From JBGTCY01 sp041748615 (GTDB lineage: Bacteria > Bacteroidota > Bacteroidia > Chitinophagales > CAIOSU01): a stretch of DNA of 25,929 nucleotides. The position numbers and the translations under genes are program-made. Location of the stretch: positions 1-25,929 of the forward strand of contig JBGTCY010000159.1 in the NCBI GenBank assembly GCA_041748615.1, given 5' to 3'. Shown in pieces: positions 19,473 to 25,929 of this stretch (positions are counted from its first letter, which is position 1; each line of letters opens with the position of its first letter). The notes under the pieces are model-generated. The model searched no databases. It saw only the letters and a list, made by a program, of their open reading frames with translations, and was not told the DNA's origin.

Positions 19473-20513
19473 ATGAGAAAAAGCCTTTCAGCAATCGTCC
19501 TTCTTTTTTGTTTTAATGTTCTGATTGGTCAGGATATTCATTTTTCACAATTCTACAATTCTCCCCTGACATTGAATCCCGCGTTGACGGGAAAAATGAA
19601 CGGTACTTTCCGTTTCGCCATGAATTATCGCAATCAATGGTTCACAACGGTGAATGGCACAACTCCTTTTGCTACATACGCGGGTTCATTTGACGCGCCT
19701 ATCCGTTTGAATAACAATGACGCGGTAGGCCTTGGAGTGGTGTTGATGAATGACCGTTCAGCGGAAGGACGCCTCAACAACATGTTCGGATTGTTTTCTG
19801 CCGCGTATCATAAATCGCTGGGCAAAGAAGGCAAACATGCCCTATCGCTTGGGGTGCAGGGTGGCATGAACCAAAAGCGGCTCAACATCAGCGAGTTGCA
19901 ATTTTTCAATCAGTTCGACCAAAGCACCGGCTCGTTCAGCCAGATTTCCACAGAAAATATTTCCAATGACAAAGTCACTTTTTTTGATTTGAACGCGGGC
20001 TTGATGGCGAATTCTCAAATCACCAAAAAAGCGAATGCTTATGTGGGCTTCGCGATGTTTCATCTCACGCAGCCGAAAGAATCTTTTTTGGCAACAGGCG
20101 ATGAAAATCTGCCGATTCGTTATGTTGTTCATGGGGGCGCTGAATACGTTTTTCACAAGCGAATCGCCCTGTTGCCTTCCGCCATTTACATGAGACAGCG
20201 GGTTTTTGATGAGTTGAATGTGGGTGCGGCTTTTGTTTTTAAAATGATGGAAAACGAAAACACCCTCTTTTATCTTGGCGGCTACTACCGCATGTTGCCT
20301 TCCTCAAAGCAAAATGAATTTAATTTTTCGGATGCCGCTATTTTCTACACCGCGTTTGAATACCGCAATTTCAGACTGGCATTCAGCTATGATGCTTCTA
20401 CTTCCGACATTAGGAATGCACCAAAACCGGTAGGCGCTTTTGAAGTATCAGTTACGTATGTTTATCCGTTGCTGCCTGATTTGAAGAACGTGTTGTTCTG
20501 TCCGCGTTTTTGA
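19473..20513 (+). CDS. PorP/SprF-family Type IX secretion outer-membrane protein
   Basis: A 346-residue protein with a signal peptide (about 1-19, ending VLIGQ) followed by the PorP/SprF start DIHFSQFYNSPLTLNPALTG. The body alternates beta strands and ends in an aromatic C-terminal segment (PDLKNVLFCPRF), as in outer-membrane barrels. Family members shuttle or hold Type IX cargo, and in gliding species often sit directly downstream of a very large adhesin with a type B sorting domain, such as sprB. No such adhesin is here: the upstream neighbour is the lipoprotein on the opposite strand. It is therefore a stand-alone copy whose cargo must be encoded elsewhere. Confidence 0.93.
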   Translation: MRKSLSAIVLLFCFNVLIGQDIHFSQFYNSPLTLNPALTGKMNGTFRFAMNYRNQWFTTVNGTTPFATYAGSFDAPIRLNNNDAVGLGVVLMNDRSAEGRLNNMFGLFSAAYHKSLGKEGKHALSLGVQGGMNQKRLNISELQFFNQFDQSTGSFSQISTENISNDKVTFFDLNAGLMANSQITKKANAYVGFAMFHLTQPKESFLATGDENLPIRYVVHGGAEYVFHKRIALLPSAIYMRQRVFDELNVGAAFVFKMMENENTLFYLGGYYRMLPSSKQNEFNFSDAAIFYTAFEYRNFRLAFSYDASTSDIRNAPKPVGAFEVSVTYVYPLLPDLKNVLFCPRF

Positions 20514-20538
20514 TTGTAAAAAAAGCTGACTACCTTCG
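20509..20538 (+). promoter_or_regulatory. Candidate Bacteroidota promoter for aroC
   Basis: TTTG (20509-20512) and TACCTTCG (20531-20538) are separated by 18 nt; the second box matches TAnnTTTG except for one base. The -33 element overlaps the stop codon of the PorP/SprF gene. Initiation near 20544 would leave a leader of about 10 nt before ATG 20554. Confidence 0.4.
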
Positions 20539-20553
20539 GCTGAACTTCTATTT

Positions 20554-21657
20554 ATGCCCGGTAATTCCTTTGGAGAAATTTTCAGAATCACCACATTTGG
20601 CGAATCGCATGGCGCTGCCATTGGTGTAGTGATTGACGGTTGCCCGGCAGGATTGAAGATTGAAAAAAAATATCTTCAGCAGGAACTCGACCGCAGGAAA
20701 CCCGGACAATCAAAAATCACCACGCAACGCAAAGAATCCGATGAAGTGGAAATTCTCTCCGGTATTTTTGAAGACACGACTCTCGGCACTCCCATTTCTT
20801 TATTGATAAAAAATGCGGACCAGCGTTCGTCTGATTATGAACATCTGAAAAATGTTTACCGTCCCTCACATGCCGATTTTACCTATCAGGAAAAATACGG
20901 CACCCGTGATTATCGCGGAGGCGGCAGAGCATCCGCGCGGGAAACCGCAGCACGGGTGGCGGCTGGCGCTATTGCCAAAAAATTATTGGAAAAAATTGCC
21001 CGCGTAAAAGTGCAGGCTTTTGTTTCATCAGTCGCGCATCTCACTTTGGAAAAAGATTACACTGCATTCAAGTTGAGTGATGCCGAAAAAAATATCATTC
21101 GCTGTCCCGACCCGTTGCTGGCGGAGAAGATGATTAAATTCATTGATCGTATCCGAAAAGAAGGCGATACCGTGGGCGGCACTGTGAGTTGTGTCATTCA
21201 GAATTGTCCGGCCGGATTAGGAGAGCCTGTTTTTGATAAACTCCATGCTGATTTGGCGAAAGCGATGCTCAGCATCAACGCCACCAAAGGTTTTGAGTAC
21301 GGCTCCGGTTTCAGTGGCGTCAAGTTGCGCGGTTCGCAACACAATGATTTATTTGAAAAAAAGGGACGTAAAATCATCACGAAATCCAACCATTCCGGTG
21401 GTATTCAGGGCGGCATTTCCAATGGGATGGATATTTATTTCAAAGTGGCATTCAAGCCGGTTGCCACCATCATGCAACAACAGGACAGTGTGACCTCCGA
21501 AGGGAAGAAAACAGCATTGAAAGGCAAAGGGCGTCATGACCCGTGTGTGCTGCCGAGAGCGGTGCCGATTGTGGAGGCGATGGCAGCGCTGATATTGGCT
21601 GACCATCTCCTGAGAAATAATTCCATCAAGCTGAGCGCTTTTATGAATCGCAAATGA
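20554..21657 (+). CDS. aroC: Chorismate synthase
   Basis: Converts 5-enolpyruvylshikimate-3-phosphate to chorismate with reduced FMN, the last step of the shikimate pathway. The 367-residue protein shows GESHG (16-20, H19), RPSHAD (103-108, H106), the RGGGRASARET signature (121-131) and the FMN-site segment SGGIQGGISNGMDI. Both catalytic histidines are present. The start at MPGNSFGEIFRITTFG is typical. Its TGA overlaps the ATG of the downstream symporter (ATGA), so the two are probably translationally coupled although functionally unrelated. Confidence 0.98.
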   Translation: MPGNSFGEIFRITTFGESHGAAIGVVIDGCPAGLKIEKKYLQQELDRRKPGQSKITTQRKESDEVEILSGIFEDTTLGTPISLLIKNADQRSSDYEHLKNVYRPSHADFTYQEKYGTRDYRGGGRASARETAARVAAGAIAKKLLEKIARVKVQAFVSSVAHLTLEKDYTAFKLSDAEKNIIRCPDPLLAEKMIKFIDRIRKEGDTVGGTVSCVIQNCPAGLGEPVFDKLHADLAKAMLSINATKGFEYGSGFSGVKLRGSQHNDLFEKKGRKIITKSNHSGGIQGGISNGMDIYFKVAFKPVATIMQQQDSVTSEGKKTALKGKGRHDPCVLPRAVPIVEAMAALILADHLLRNNSIKLSAFMNRK

Positions 21658-23078
21658 AAAAAATCCCTCTCCATTGGCAAATCATCATCGGACTGCTTGC
21701 GGGCATCGCCTATGCGTTGGTTGCCAGCAAATTCGGCTGGACAAAATTCACGCTCAACTGGATTGAACCCTGGGGTCGTATTTTTCTGAACCTGCTGAAA
21801 CTCATCGCGCTGCCTTTAGTCTTGTTTTCAATCATTGGCGGTGTGGCGAGTTTAAAAGATGCCACGCGATTAGGCAGGTTAGCCGCTAAAACATTCGGGC
21901 TATATCTCCTGACGACAACGCTCGCCATCACCATTGGATTGACGCTCGCCAACCTGCTGCATCCGGGAGATTGTTCATCACAGGAGCAGCGTGTCAGAAA
22001 TCGTATGAGTTATGAGTTGTGGGCGGCACAATCGGGTATTGAAATAAAAGACAAACGGAATTACTTAGCTGACCCGCGCTACGCGGGGGAAGCATTCAAA
22101 GCAAGGGAAGAATTTTCAGTTCTCGCTGTTGACCCCGATATTGAAAAAAAAATTGAAGCCGCGAAAAAAAGCCGCAAACCGGGTCCCTTAGACTTTATCG
22201 TGGACATTGTACCCAGCAATATTTTCTTTTCGCTGAATGACAACAGCCTGATGCTGCAAGTGATTTTTTTCGCCATTTTTTTTGGAATCACGCTGCTGCT
22301 GATTCCTGCTTCCAAAGCGCAACCCATGATTGATCTCATCCACAGCACCAATGAAGTTTTTTTGAAAATGGTGGATTTGGTGATGCGGGCAGCGCCTTTT
22401 TTCGTGTTCGCGCTGCTGGCCGGAAAAATCGCGGAGATGGCGGGTGACAATCCGCGCAATGTCATCGAAATATTCAAAGGATTAAGTTGCTACTCCCTGA
22501 TAGTGATGGGCGGTTTAGGATTGATGCTGTTTCTCATTTATCCGCTCACGGTGTCATTGTTGGTGAAAAAAGTGAGTTATCGGGGTTTTTTCAAAGGCAT
22601 GGGTCCCGCGCAGTTGCTGGCATTTTCCACAAGTTCAAGCGCGGCAACATTGCCGGTCACGATGGAATGTGTCAGAGATAATTTGGGCGTGCCTGAAGAA
22701 ATCACCGGTTTTGTCTTGCCGATTGGCGCGACCATCAACATGGACGGCACAAGTCTCTATCAAGCCATTGCCGTGGTTTTCCTGGCGCAATTTCATTTGG
22801 TGGAATTAGACCTGGCGCAACAACTGACCGTGGTGCTGACGGCTGTGCTTGCTTCCATAGGCGCTGCGGCTGTGCCGGGCGCGGGCTTGGTGATGATGGT
22901 GATGATACTCAGTTCAGTCGGGCTTGACCCTGCCTGGATTGCGATTATCCTGCCGGTTGACCGCATCCTCGATATGTGCCGCACGGTGGTGAATGTGAGC
23001 GGTGATGCCGCGGTGTCAGTGGTGATTGCCGGGTCGGAAGGTGTGTTGAATCAACCTTTGGATAAACAAAAAAAATGA
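21654..23078 (+). CDS. Dicarboxylate/amino acid:cation symporter (DAACS/GltP family)
   Basis: A 474-residue secondary transporter of the inner membrane, expected to import glutamate, aspartate or a C4-dicarboxylate with Na+ or H+. Family landmarks are present: HP1 with SSS (327-329), NMDGT (362-366), HP2 with AAAVPGAG (404-411), and TM8 with D440, R443, N447 and D451, which correspond to GltPh D394, R397, N401 and D405. An Asp plus Arg at these sites fits acidic substrates. About 70 charged, hydrophilic residues (about 105-178) lie between TM3 and TM4, longer than in GltPh. It begins inside the aroC stop codon and is followed by a gene-poor stretch. Confidence 0.92.
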   Translation: MKKIPLHWQIIIGLLAGIAYALVASKFGWTKFTLNWIEPWGRIFLNLLKLIALPLVLFSIIGGVASLKDATRLGRLAAKTFGLYLLTTTLAITIGLTLANLLHPGDCSSQEQRVRNRMSYELWAAQSGIEIKDKRNYLADPRYAGEAFKAREEFSVLAVDPDIEKKIEAAKKSRKPGPLDFIVDIVPSNIFFSLNDNSLMLQVIFFAIFFGITLLLIPASKAQPMIDLIHSTNEVFLKMVDLVMRAAPFFVFALLAGKIAEMAGDNPRNVIEIFKGLSCYSLIVMGGLGLMLFLIYPLTVSLLVKKVSYRGFFKGMGPAQLLAFSTSSSAATLPVTMECVRDNLGVPEEITGFVLPIGATINMDGTSLYQAIAVVFLAQFHLVELDLAQQLTVVLTAVLASIGAAAVPGAGLVMMVMILSSVGLDPAWIAIILPVDRILDMCRTVVNVSGDAAVSVVIAGSEGVLNQPLDKQKK

Positions 23079-23120
23079 GTCATGAATCATGCGCACATCA
23101 TTAACTGCCTTGAGAAAAAC

Positions 23121-23155
23121 TCAATATTGGATATTTAGAAGGTAGATGTTAGAAG
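23121..23155. repeat. Short degenerate heptamer repeat tract
   Basis: Five 7-nt units in one phase. The last three are TTAGAAG, GTAGATG and TTAGAAG; the first two (TCAATAT, TGGATAT) resemble each other. Two exact TTAGAAGG copies lie 14 nt apart. It is in the non-coding gap between the symporter and the SRP RNA and resembles the larger heptamer array after ribH. Function unknown. Confidence 0.45.
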
Positions 23156-23185
23156 GAAAGGAACCTTCACAATAGGGTATAAAAA

Positions 23186-23282
23186 TAGGCAAGATACTTA
23201 TATCGCACCGCTCAACCGTCTGTCCTTGCTGCCTTCCGACCCTGGGGAATTTCAACAGGAGCTGGTCGTATAAGTCTTGCCC
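23186..23282 (-). ncRNA. ffs: Signal recognition particle RNA, small bacterial (4.5S) type
   Basis: Read on the - strand, a GGCAAGA-CUUAUA 5' arm pairs with the UAUAAG...UCUUGCC 3' arm, closing a single long hairpin of about 97 nt. The tip carries the conserved domain IV core CAGGGUCGGAAGGCAGCA: a GGAA tetraloop (+ strand 23234-23237) and the AGCA internal loop that binds the M domain of Ffh. There is no Alu domain. The closing stem followed by UAUUUUU acts as terminator. With Ffh it targets nascent membrane proteins. A perfect -7 box lies 5 nt upstream of the inferred 5' end, supporting that end. The 415-nt gap 23079-23493 holds this gene, the small repeat and two promoters; I see no protein gene in it. 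Confidence 0.95.
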
Positions 23283-23286
23283 GGAG

Positions 23287-23294
23287 CAAAGATA
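23287..23294 (-). promoter_or_regulatory. -7 promoter box of the SRP RNA gene
   Basis: On the - strand TATCTTTG matches the Bacteroidota -7 consensus TAnnTTTG exactly and ends 5 nt before the inferred RNA start at 23282. The -33 region (TTCA about 18 nt upstream) is a poor match. Confidence 0.6.
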
Positions 23295-23443
23295 ACTAAA
23301 ATATTTGCGGAATGAATTTCCTGACAGGATTTTTTTTATTAAGCAAGAATGACTCTTACTTTCCGAAGGCAATGTTGTGATATCGAATGCAAGCGCCAAA
23401 CCATTGATTTTAGAACTGCCTTTTATTGTATTTTTCAGGCATG

Positions 23444-23475
23444 GTTGGCAATCCTGCAAATGAACGCTATTTTTG
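23444..23475 (+). promoter_or_regulatory. Candidate Bacteroidota promoter for the pyruvate dehydrogenase gene
   Basis: GTTG (23444-23447) and a perfect TATTTTTG (23468-23475) are 20 nt apart. Transcription would start near 23480-23482, leaving about 13 nt before the GTG at 23494. A TTG in frame at 23473 lies inside the -7 box and so cannot be the start of translation from this promoter. Confidence 0.55.
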
Positions 23476-23493
23476 CCGACAAGTTTAAAAAAA

Positions 23494-24510
23494 GTGGCTA
23501 AAACGAAAGCGAAAAAAGAAAGCGGAACTCCGGGCAAGGCGACCTATGAGCAATGGCTGGAGTTGATGCTGCTCATCAGGCGGTTTGAGGAGCGGGCGGG
23601 GGTGTTGTTCGGGCAGCAGAAAATTCGCGGCTTTTTGCATTTGTATATCGGGCAGGAAGCGATTGCTGCGGGCATGGTGAGCGCAATCCGGCAGGAAGAC
23701 CCGGTGATTACCGCGTACCGCGACCACGGGCTGGCGCTGGCGAAGGGAATTTCAGCGGATGCCTGCATGGCGGAATTGTTCGGCAAATCGGGCGGATGCA
23801 CCAAAGGCAGGGGCGGCTCCATGCACTTTTTTTCAAAGGAACATTATTTTATGGGCGGGCATGGCATCGTGGGGGCGCATATCCCGATGGGAGCGGGCAT
23901 CGCGTTCGCGGAAAAATATAAAGGCACGGACAACGTGTGTATCTGCTTTTTCGGTGACGGGGCGGTGTGGCAGGGCGCGGTGCATGAAACTTTTAACATG
24001 GCGAAGTTGTGGCAACTGCCGGTGGTGTTTGTATGTGAAAATAATCAATACGCGATGGGCACCTCGGTCATTCGTTCGTCCAGCGCGAAGGAAATTTACA
24101 AACTCGGACTGCCCTATGATATTCCATCGGAGCGGGTGGATGGCATGAGTTGCGAGGCGGTGCATGAGGCGATGAGCAAGGCAGTGGAGCGCGCCCGCGA
24201 AGGCAACGGACCTTCATTTCTGGAAATCGCAACGTACCGCTATCGCGGGCATTCGATGTCTGACCCGGCTAAGTACCGCACGCGGGAAGAAGTGGAGGGT
24301 TATAAAAAGAATGACCCGATTGAAATTGTGAAAGCCGCCATGCTGAAAAATAAATACGCGAGTGAAAAAGAATTAGACGCGCTGGAAGAGAAGATTGCCG
24401 GCATCGTGGAAGCATCCGTAAAGTTCGCGGAGGAGTCGCCCTACCCGGACGCTTCGGAGTTGCTGGATTTTAATTACGTTCAGAAAGATTATCCATTCAT
24501 CACCAATTAA
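23494..24510 (+). CDS. pdhA: Pyruvate dehydrogenase (acetyl-transferring) E1 component, alpha subunit
   Basis: Thiamine-diphosphate enzyme that decarboxylates pyruvate and passes the acetyl group to the lipoyl domain of E2. It is 338 residues from the GTG at 23494 (start MAKTKAKKES); a longer reading from TTG 23473 is possible but overlaps the promoter. Visible are the YIGQEA and AYRDHG segments, the ThDP/Mg motif GDGAVWQG (154-161) ending with NN (183-184), and the loop YRYRGHSMSDPAKYR. The paired beta subunit is not in this window, so alpha and beta are encoded apart. A related 2-oxo acid dehydrogenase E1 alpha is the alternative. It is followed after 13 nt by a TPR protein gene. Confidence 0.92.
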   Translation: MAKTKAKKESGTPGKATYEQWLELMLLIRRFEERAGVLFGQQKIRGFLHLYIGQEAIAAGMVSAIRQEDPVITAYRDHGLALAKGISADACMAELFGKSGGCTKGRGGSMHFFSKEHYFMGGHGIVGAHIPMGAGIAFAEKYKGTDNVCICFFGDGAVWQGAVHETFNMAKLWQLPVVFVCENNQYAMGTSVIRSSSAKEIYKLGLPYDIPSERVDGMSCEAVHEAMSKAVERAREGNGPSFLEIATYRYRGHSMSDPAKYRTREEVEGYKKNDPIEIVKAAMLKNKYASEKELDALEEKIAGIVEASVKFAEESPYPDASELLDFNYVQKDYPFITN

Positions 24511-24523
24511 TCATTTATAAAAA

Positions 24524-25183
24524 ATGTCAGAAATTAAACAACCTGTTACCAAAGTTGATTTTTTTACGAGAGTGGAAGAATTTTTTGAAGAGAATAAAAA
24601 AATCATTTCAGTTGGAGTCAGCGCGATATTGATTGTCGTTGTCGGCATCATCGCTTTCAATAATTTTTACCTGCCCGCGCAGGAAACAGAAGCGCAGGAG
24701 CAAATGTTCATGGCGCAGCAATATTTTGAACAGGACTCCTTTCGCCTCGCCTTAGACGGTGACGGCAACTATGGCGGATTTCTGAAAATCATCAGCGGCT
24801 ACAAATTCACTAAAGCGGCAAACCTGTCGCATTTTTACGCGGGGGTGAGCTATTTAAGGCTGGGTGAGTTTGATAACGCCATTCAGCATCTGAACAAGTT
24901 CAGCGGCAAAGAGCCGGTGACGAGCGCGATGGCGTTGGGCGCGCTGGGTGACGCGTATTCCGAGAAAGGCGACATGGACAAAGCCATCTCACATTACCGC
25001 AAAGCGGCAGCGAAGGGCGATAATGAAATGATAACGCCTTACTACCTTTTCAAAGCGGGCTTGGTGCTGAGGATGAACGGCAAAAACGCGGAAGCGCTGA
25101 AACTGTTTCAGCAAATCAAATCGGAATATCCCAATTCCAATGAAGGAAGGGATATTGACCGGTATATCGCGATGGTGAATTGA
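24524..25183 (+). CDS. Membrane-anchored tetratricopeptide-repeat protein
   Basis: A 219-residue protein with a short cytoplasmic start, one transmembrane helix at about 27-46 (IISVGVSAILIVVVGIIAF) and a periplasmic part with about three TPR units: about 100-133 (HFYAGVSYLRLGEFDNAIQHL), 137-168 (ALGDAYSEKGDMDKAISHY) and 172-205 (KAGLVLRMNGKNAEALKLF). The layout resembles YfgM/BamD-like TPR proteins and suggests a scaffold or chaperone role in the envelope; I cannot name the partner. It begins 13 nt after pdhA and is probably in the same transcript; the functional link is unclear. Confidence 0.85.
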   Translation: MSEIKQPVTKVDFFTRVEEFFEENKKIISVGVSAILIVVVGIIAFNNFYLPAQETEAQEQMFMAQQYFEQDSFRLALDGDGNYGGFLKIISGYKFTKAANLSHFYAGVSYLRLGEFDNAIQHLNKFSGKEPVTSAMALGALGDAYSEKGDMDKAISHYRKAAAKGDNEMITPYYLFKAGLVLRMNGKNAEALKLFQQIKSEYPNSNEGRDIDRYIAMVN

Positions 25184-25251
25184 AAACGCGTGAGGCTTCG
25201 CGGTTTCCCGGTTTCCGATACTCAAGGACAGTTCCAAAAATTGCTTTTTTG

Positions 25252-25275
25252 ATTGCCTCATCAGATTGAGGTAAT
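25252..25275 (+). terminator. Possible weak terminator after the TPR gene
   Basis: ATTGCCTCA (25252-25260) pairs with TGAGGTAAT (25267-25275), nine pairs including one G-U, loop of six, then tttcag. The U tract is short, so termination would be partial. Just after it GCCGCA/TGCGGC (25301-25315) forms a second small hairpin 13 nt before ribH. Confidence 0.4.
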
Positions 25276-25328
25276 TTTCAGAACTGACCTCAATTCAATT
25301 GCCGCAGCTTGCGGCACAGAAAAAATAA

Positions 25329-25823
25329 ATGGCTACCCGTCTAAAAAATCTCTCCGACTATGACTTTGATTTCGTTCCTTCCGGAAAGGGGAAGAAGTTC
25401 GGCATCGTAGTGTCGGATTACAACGCGGACATCACCCACCGCCTGCTGGAAGGTTGTTACGACACGCTGCTGAAACATGAAGTGAAAGAAAAAGACATCC
25501 GGCTCTTTCATGTGCCGGGCGCGTTTGAACTGACTTCAGGCGCACAGATGCTGGCGCTGAAATATCCCTTAGACGCGGTGATTTGCCTCGGTTGCGTCAT
25601 TAAGGGCGAAACGAAACATGACGAATACATCAATCACGCGGTGGCGCAGGGCATCACCCAACTCTCCCTCATGCTCAAAAAGCCGGTCATCTTCGGACTG
25701 CTGACACCCAACACTCACAAACAGGCGCGCGAGCGTGCCGGAGGAAAACACGGCAACAAAGGCGTGGAAGCCGCGGTGACGGCATTGCGGATGGCGGCTG
25801 GTAGTTTAAAGTCTGAGGTTTAG
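25329..25823 (+). CDS. ribH: 6,7-dimethyl-8-ribityllumazine synthase
   Basis: Condenses 5-amino-6-ribitylaminouracil with 3,4-dihydroxy-2-butanone 4-phosphate, the penultimate step of riboflavin synthesis. The 164-residue protein has SDYNADIT (29-36), VPGAFEL in the active site, GCVIKGETKHDEYI with the catalytic histidine, FGLLTPNTHKQARERAGG and a late GNKGVEAA. These are all the expected active-site segments. The last residues (SLKSEV) and the stop codon fall inside a degenerate heptamer array, so the C-terminus has probably been rewritten by it. No FMN riboswitch is visible in the 145-nt upstream gap. Confidence 0.97.
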   Translation: MATRLKNLSDYDFDFVPSGKGKKFGIVVSDYNADITHRLLEGCYDTLLKHEVKEKDIRLFHVPGAFELTSGAQMLALKYPLDAVICLGCVIKGETKHDEYINHAVAQGITQLSLMLKKPVIFGLLTPNTHKQARERAGGKHGNKGVEAAVTALRMAAGSLKSEV

Positions 25824-25883
25824 GGTTTAGAGTCCATTGTCCATAGTTGATAGACCACAGTCAACGGTCCACAGACCACGGTG
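25804..25883. repeat. Degenerate heptamer repeat array overlapping the 3' end of ribH
   Basis: Eleven consecutive 7-nt units plus a partial twelfth, all in one phase. Every unit starts with G, position 3 is always a pyrimidine, and position 5 is A in ten of eleven: consensus G(T/A)YNANN. Early units are T/A-rich (GTTTAGG), later ones C-rich (GTCCACA, GACCACG). The array begins within ribH codons and continues about 60 nt past the stop. The rest of the window (25884-25929) shows no feature. Confidence 0.75.
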
Positions 25884-25929
25884 CTCGCGCAAGCATTGAG
25901 GCGATTGCGAAGAAGCATGTGGGAGTCCG

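Noticed and set aside
21654..21657. Overlap of aroC and the symporter as a frameshift
   Set aside because: Both proteins are complete at this junction; a 4-nt ATGA overlap is ordinary translational coupling.
23349..23501. A 50-codon + strand open frame upstream of and overlapping the pdhA start
   Set aside because: It runs through the pdhA promoter boxes, has four cysteines in an otherwise unremarkable composition, and overlaps the coding start in another frame. It looks like chance.
23121..23537. A 138-codon - strand open frame
   Set aside because: It spans the SRP RNA and the pdhA start on the opposite strand; its translation shows no domain-like pattern.
25201..25216. Tandem copy of CGGTTTCC
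   Set aside because: Only two 8-nt copies, with no further periodicity; likely chance or a remnant of slippage.

Overview
The window is a chromosomal segment from a member of the Bacteroidota. The evidence is the gene content (a PorP/SprF-type outer-membrane protein and two secreted proteins with Type IX secretion C-terminal domains), the absence of Shine-Dalgarno motifs before even the most highly expressed genes (short A/T-rich leaders instead), and several sites matching the Bacteroidota promoter (TTTG about 18-20 nt before TAnnTTTG). It reads as a normal core-genome region. No prophage, insertion sequence, CRISPR array or defence island is visible, and no tRNA or rRNA gene.

Positions 1-10700 hold the transcription/translation operon on the + strand: the end of nusG, then rplK, rplA, rplJ, rplL, rpoB and rpoC. 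Spacers are 3-39 nt among the ribosomal genes. The rplL-rpoB and rpoB-rpoC spacers are both about 90 nt and each carries a strong hairpin, so they are candidate internal attenuation or processing sites. A strong bidirectional terminator ends the operon.

Positions 10700-14000 are on the - strand: an M23 peptidase anchored to the inner membrane, a short MerR-type regulator, and a secreted esterase with two PKD domains and a Type IX sorting tail, probably with its own promoter. Divergent from these lies alaS (14084-16705), followed by a secreted beta-helix protein related to GH28 polysaccharidases but lacking its usual GHG motif. A - strand pair follows: a BamE-like lipoprotein and a SUI1/eIF1 (YciH-type) factor. 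Then come a stand-alone PorP/SprF gene, aroC, and a glutamate/dicarboxylate:cation symporter overlapping aroC by 4 nt.

The 415-nt gap 23079-23493 holds a short degenerate heptamer tract, a clear 4.5S-type SRP RNA gene on the - strand with its own -7 box, and a promoter for the pyruvate dehydrogenase E1 alpha gene. That gene is followed by a membrane-anchored TPR protein and ribH. The last codons of ribH run into an 80-nt degenerate heptamer array with at least 11 in-phase units, the most unusual feature of the window. I did not find a previously undescribed multi-gene system. The best leads are the heptamer arrays, the two hairpins flanking rpoB, and the beta-helix protein with an altered catalytic site.
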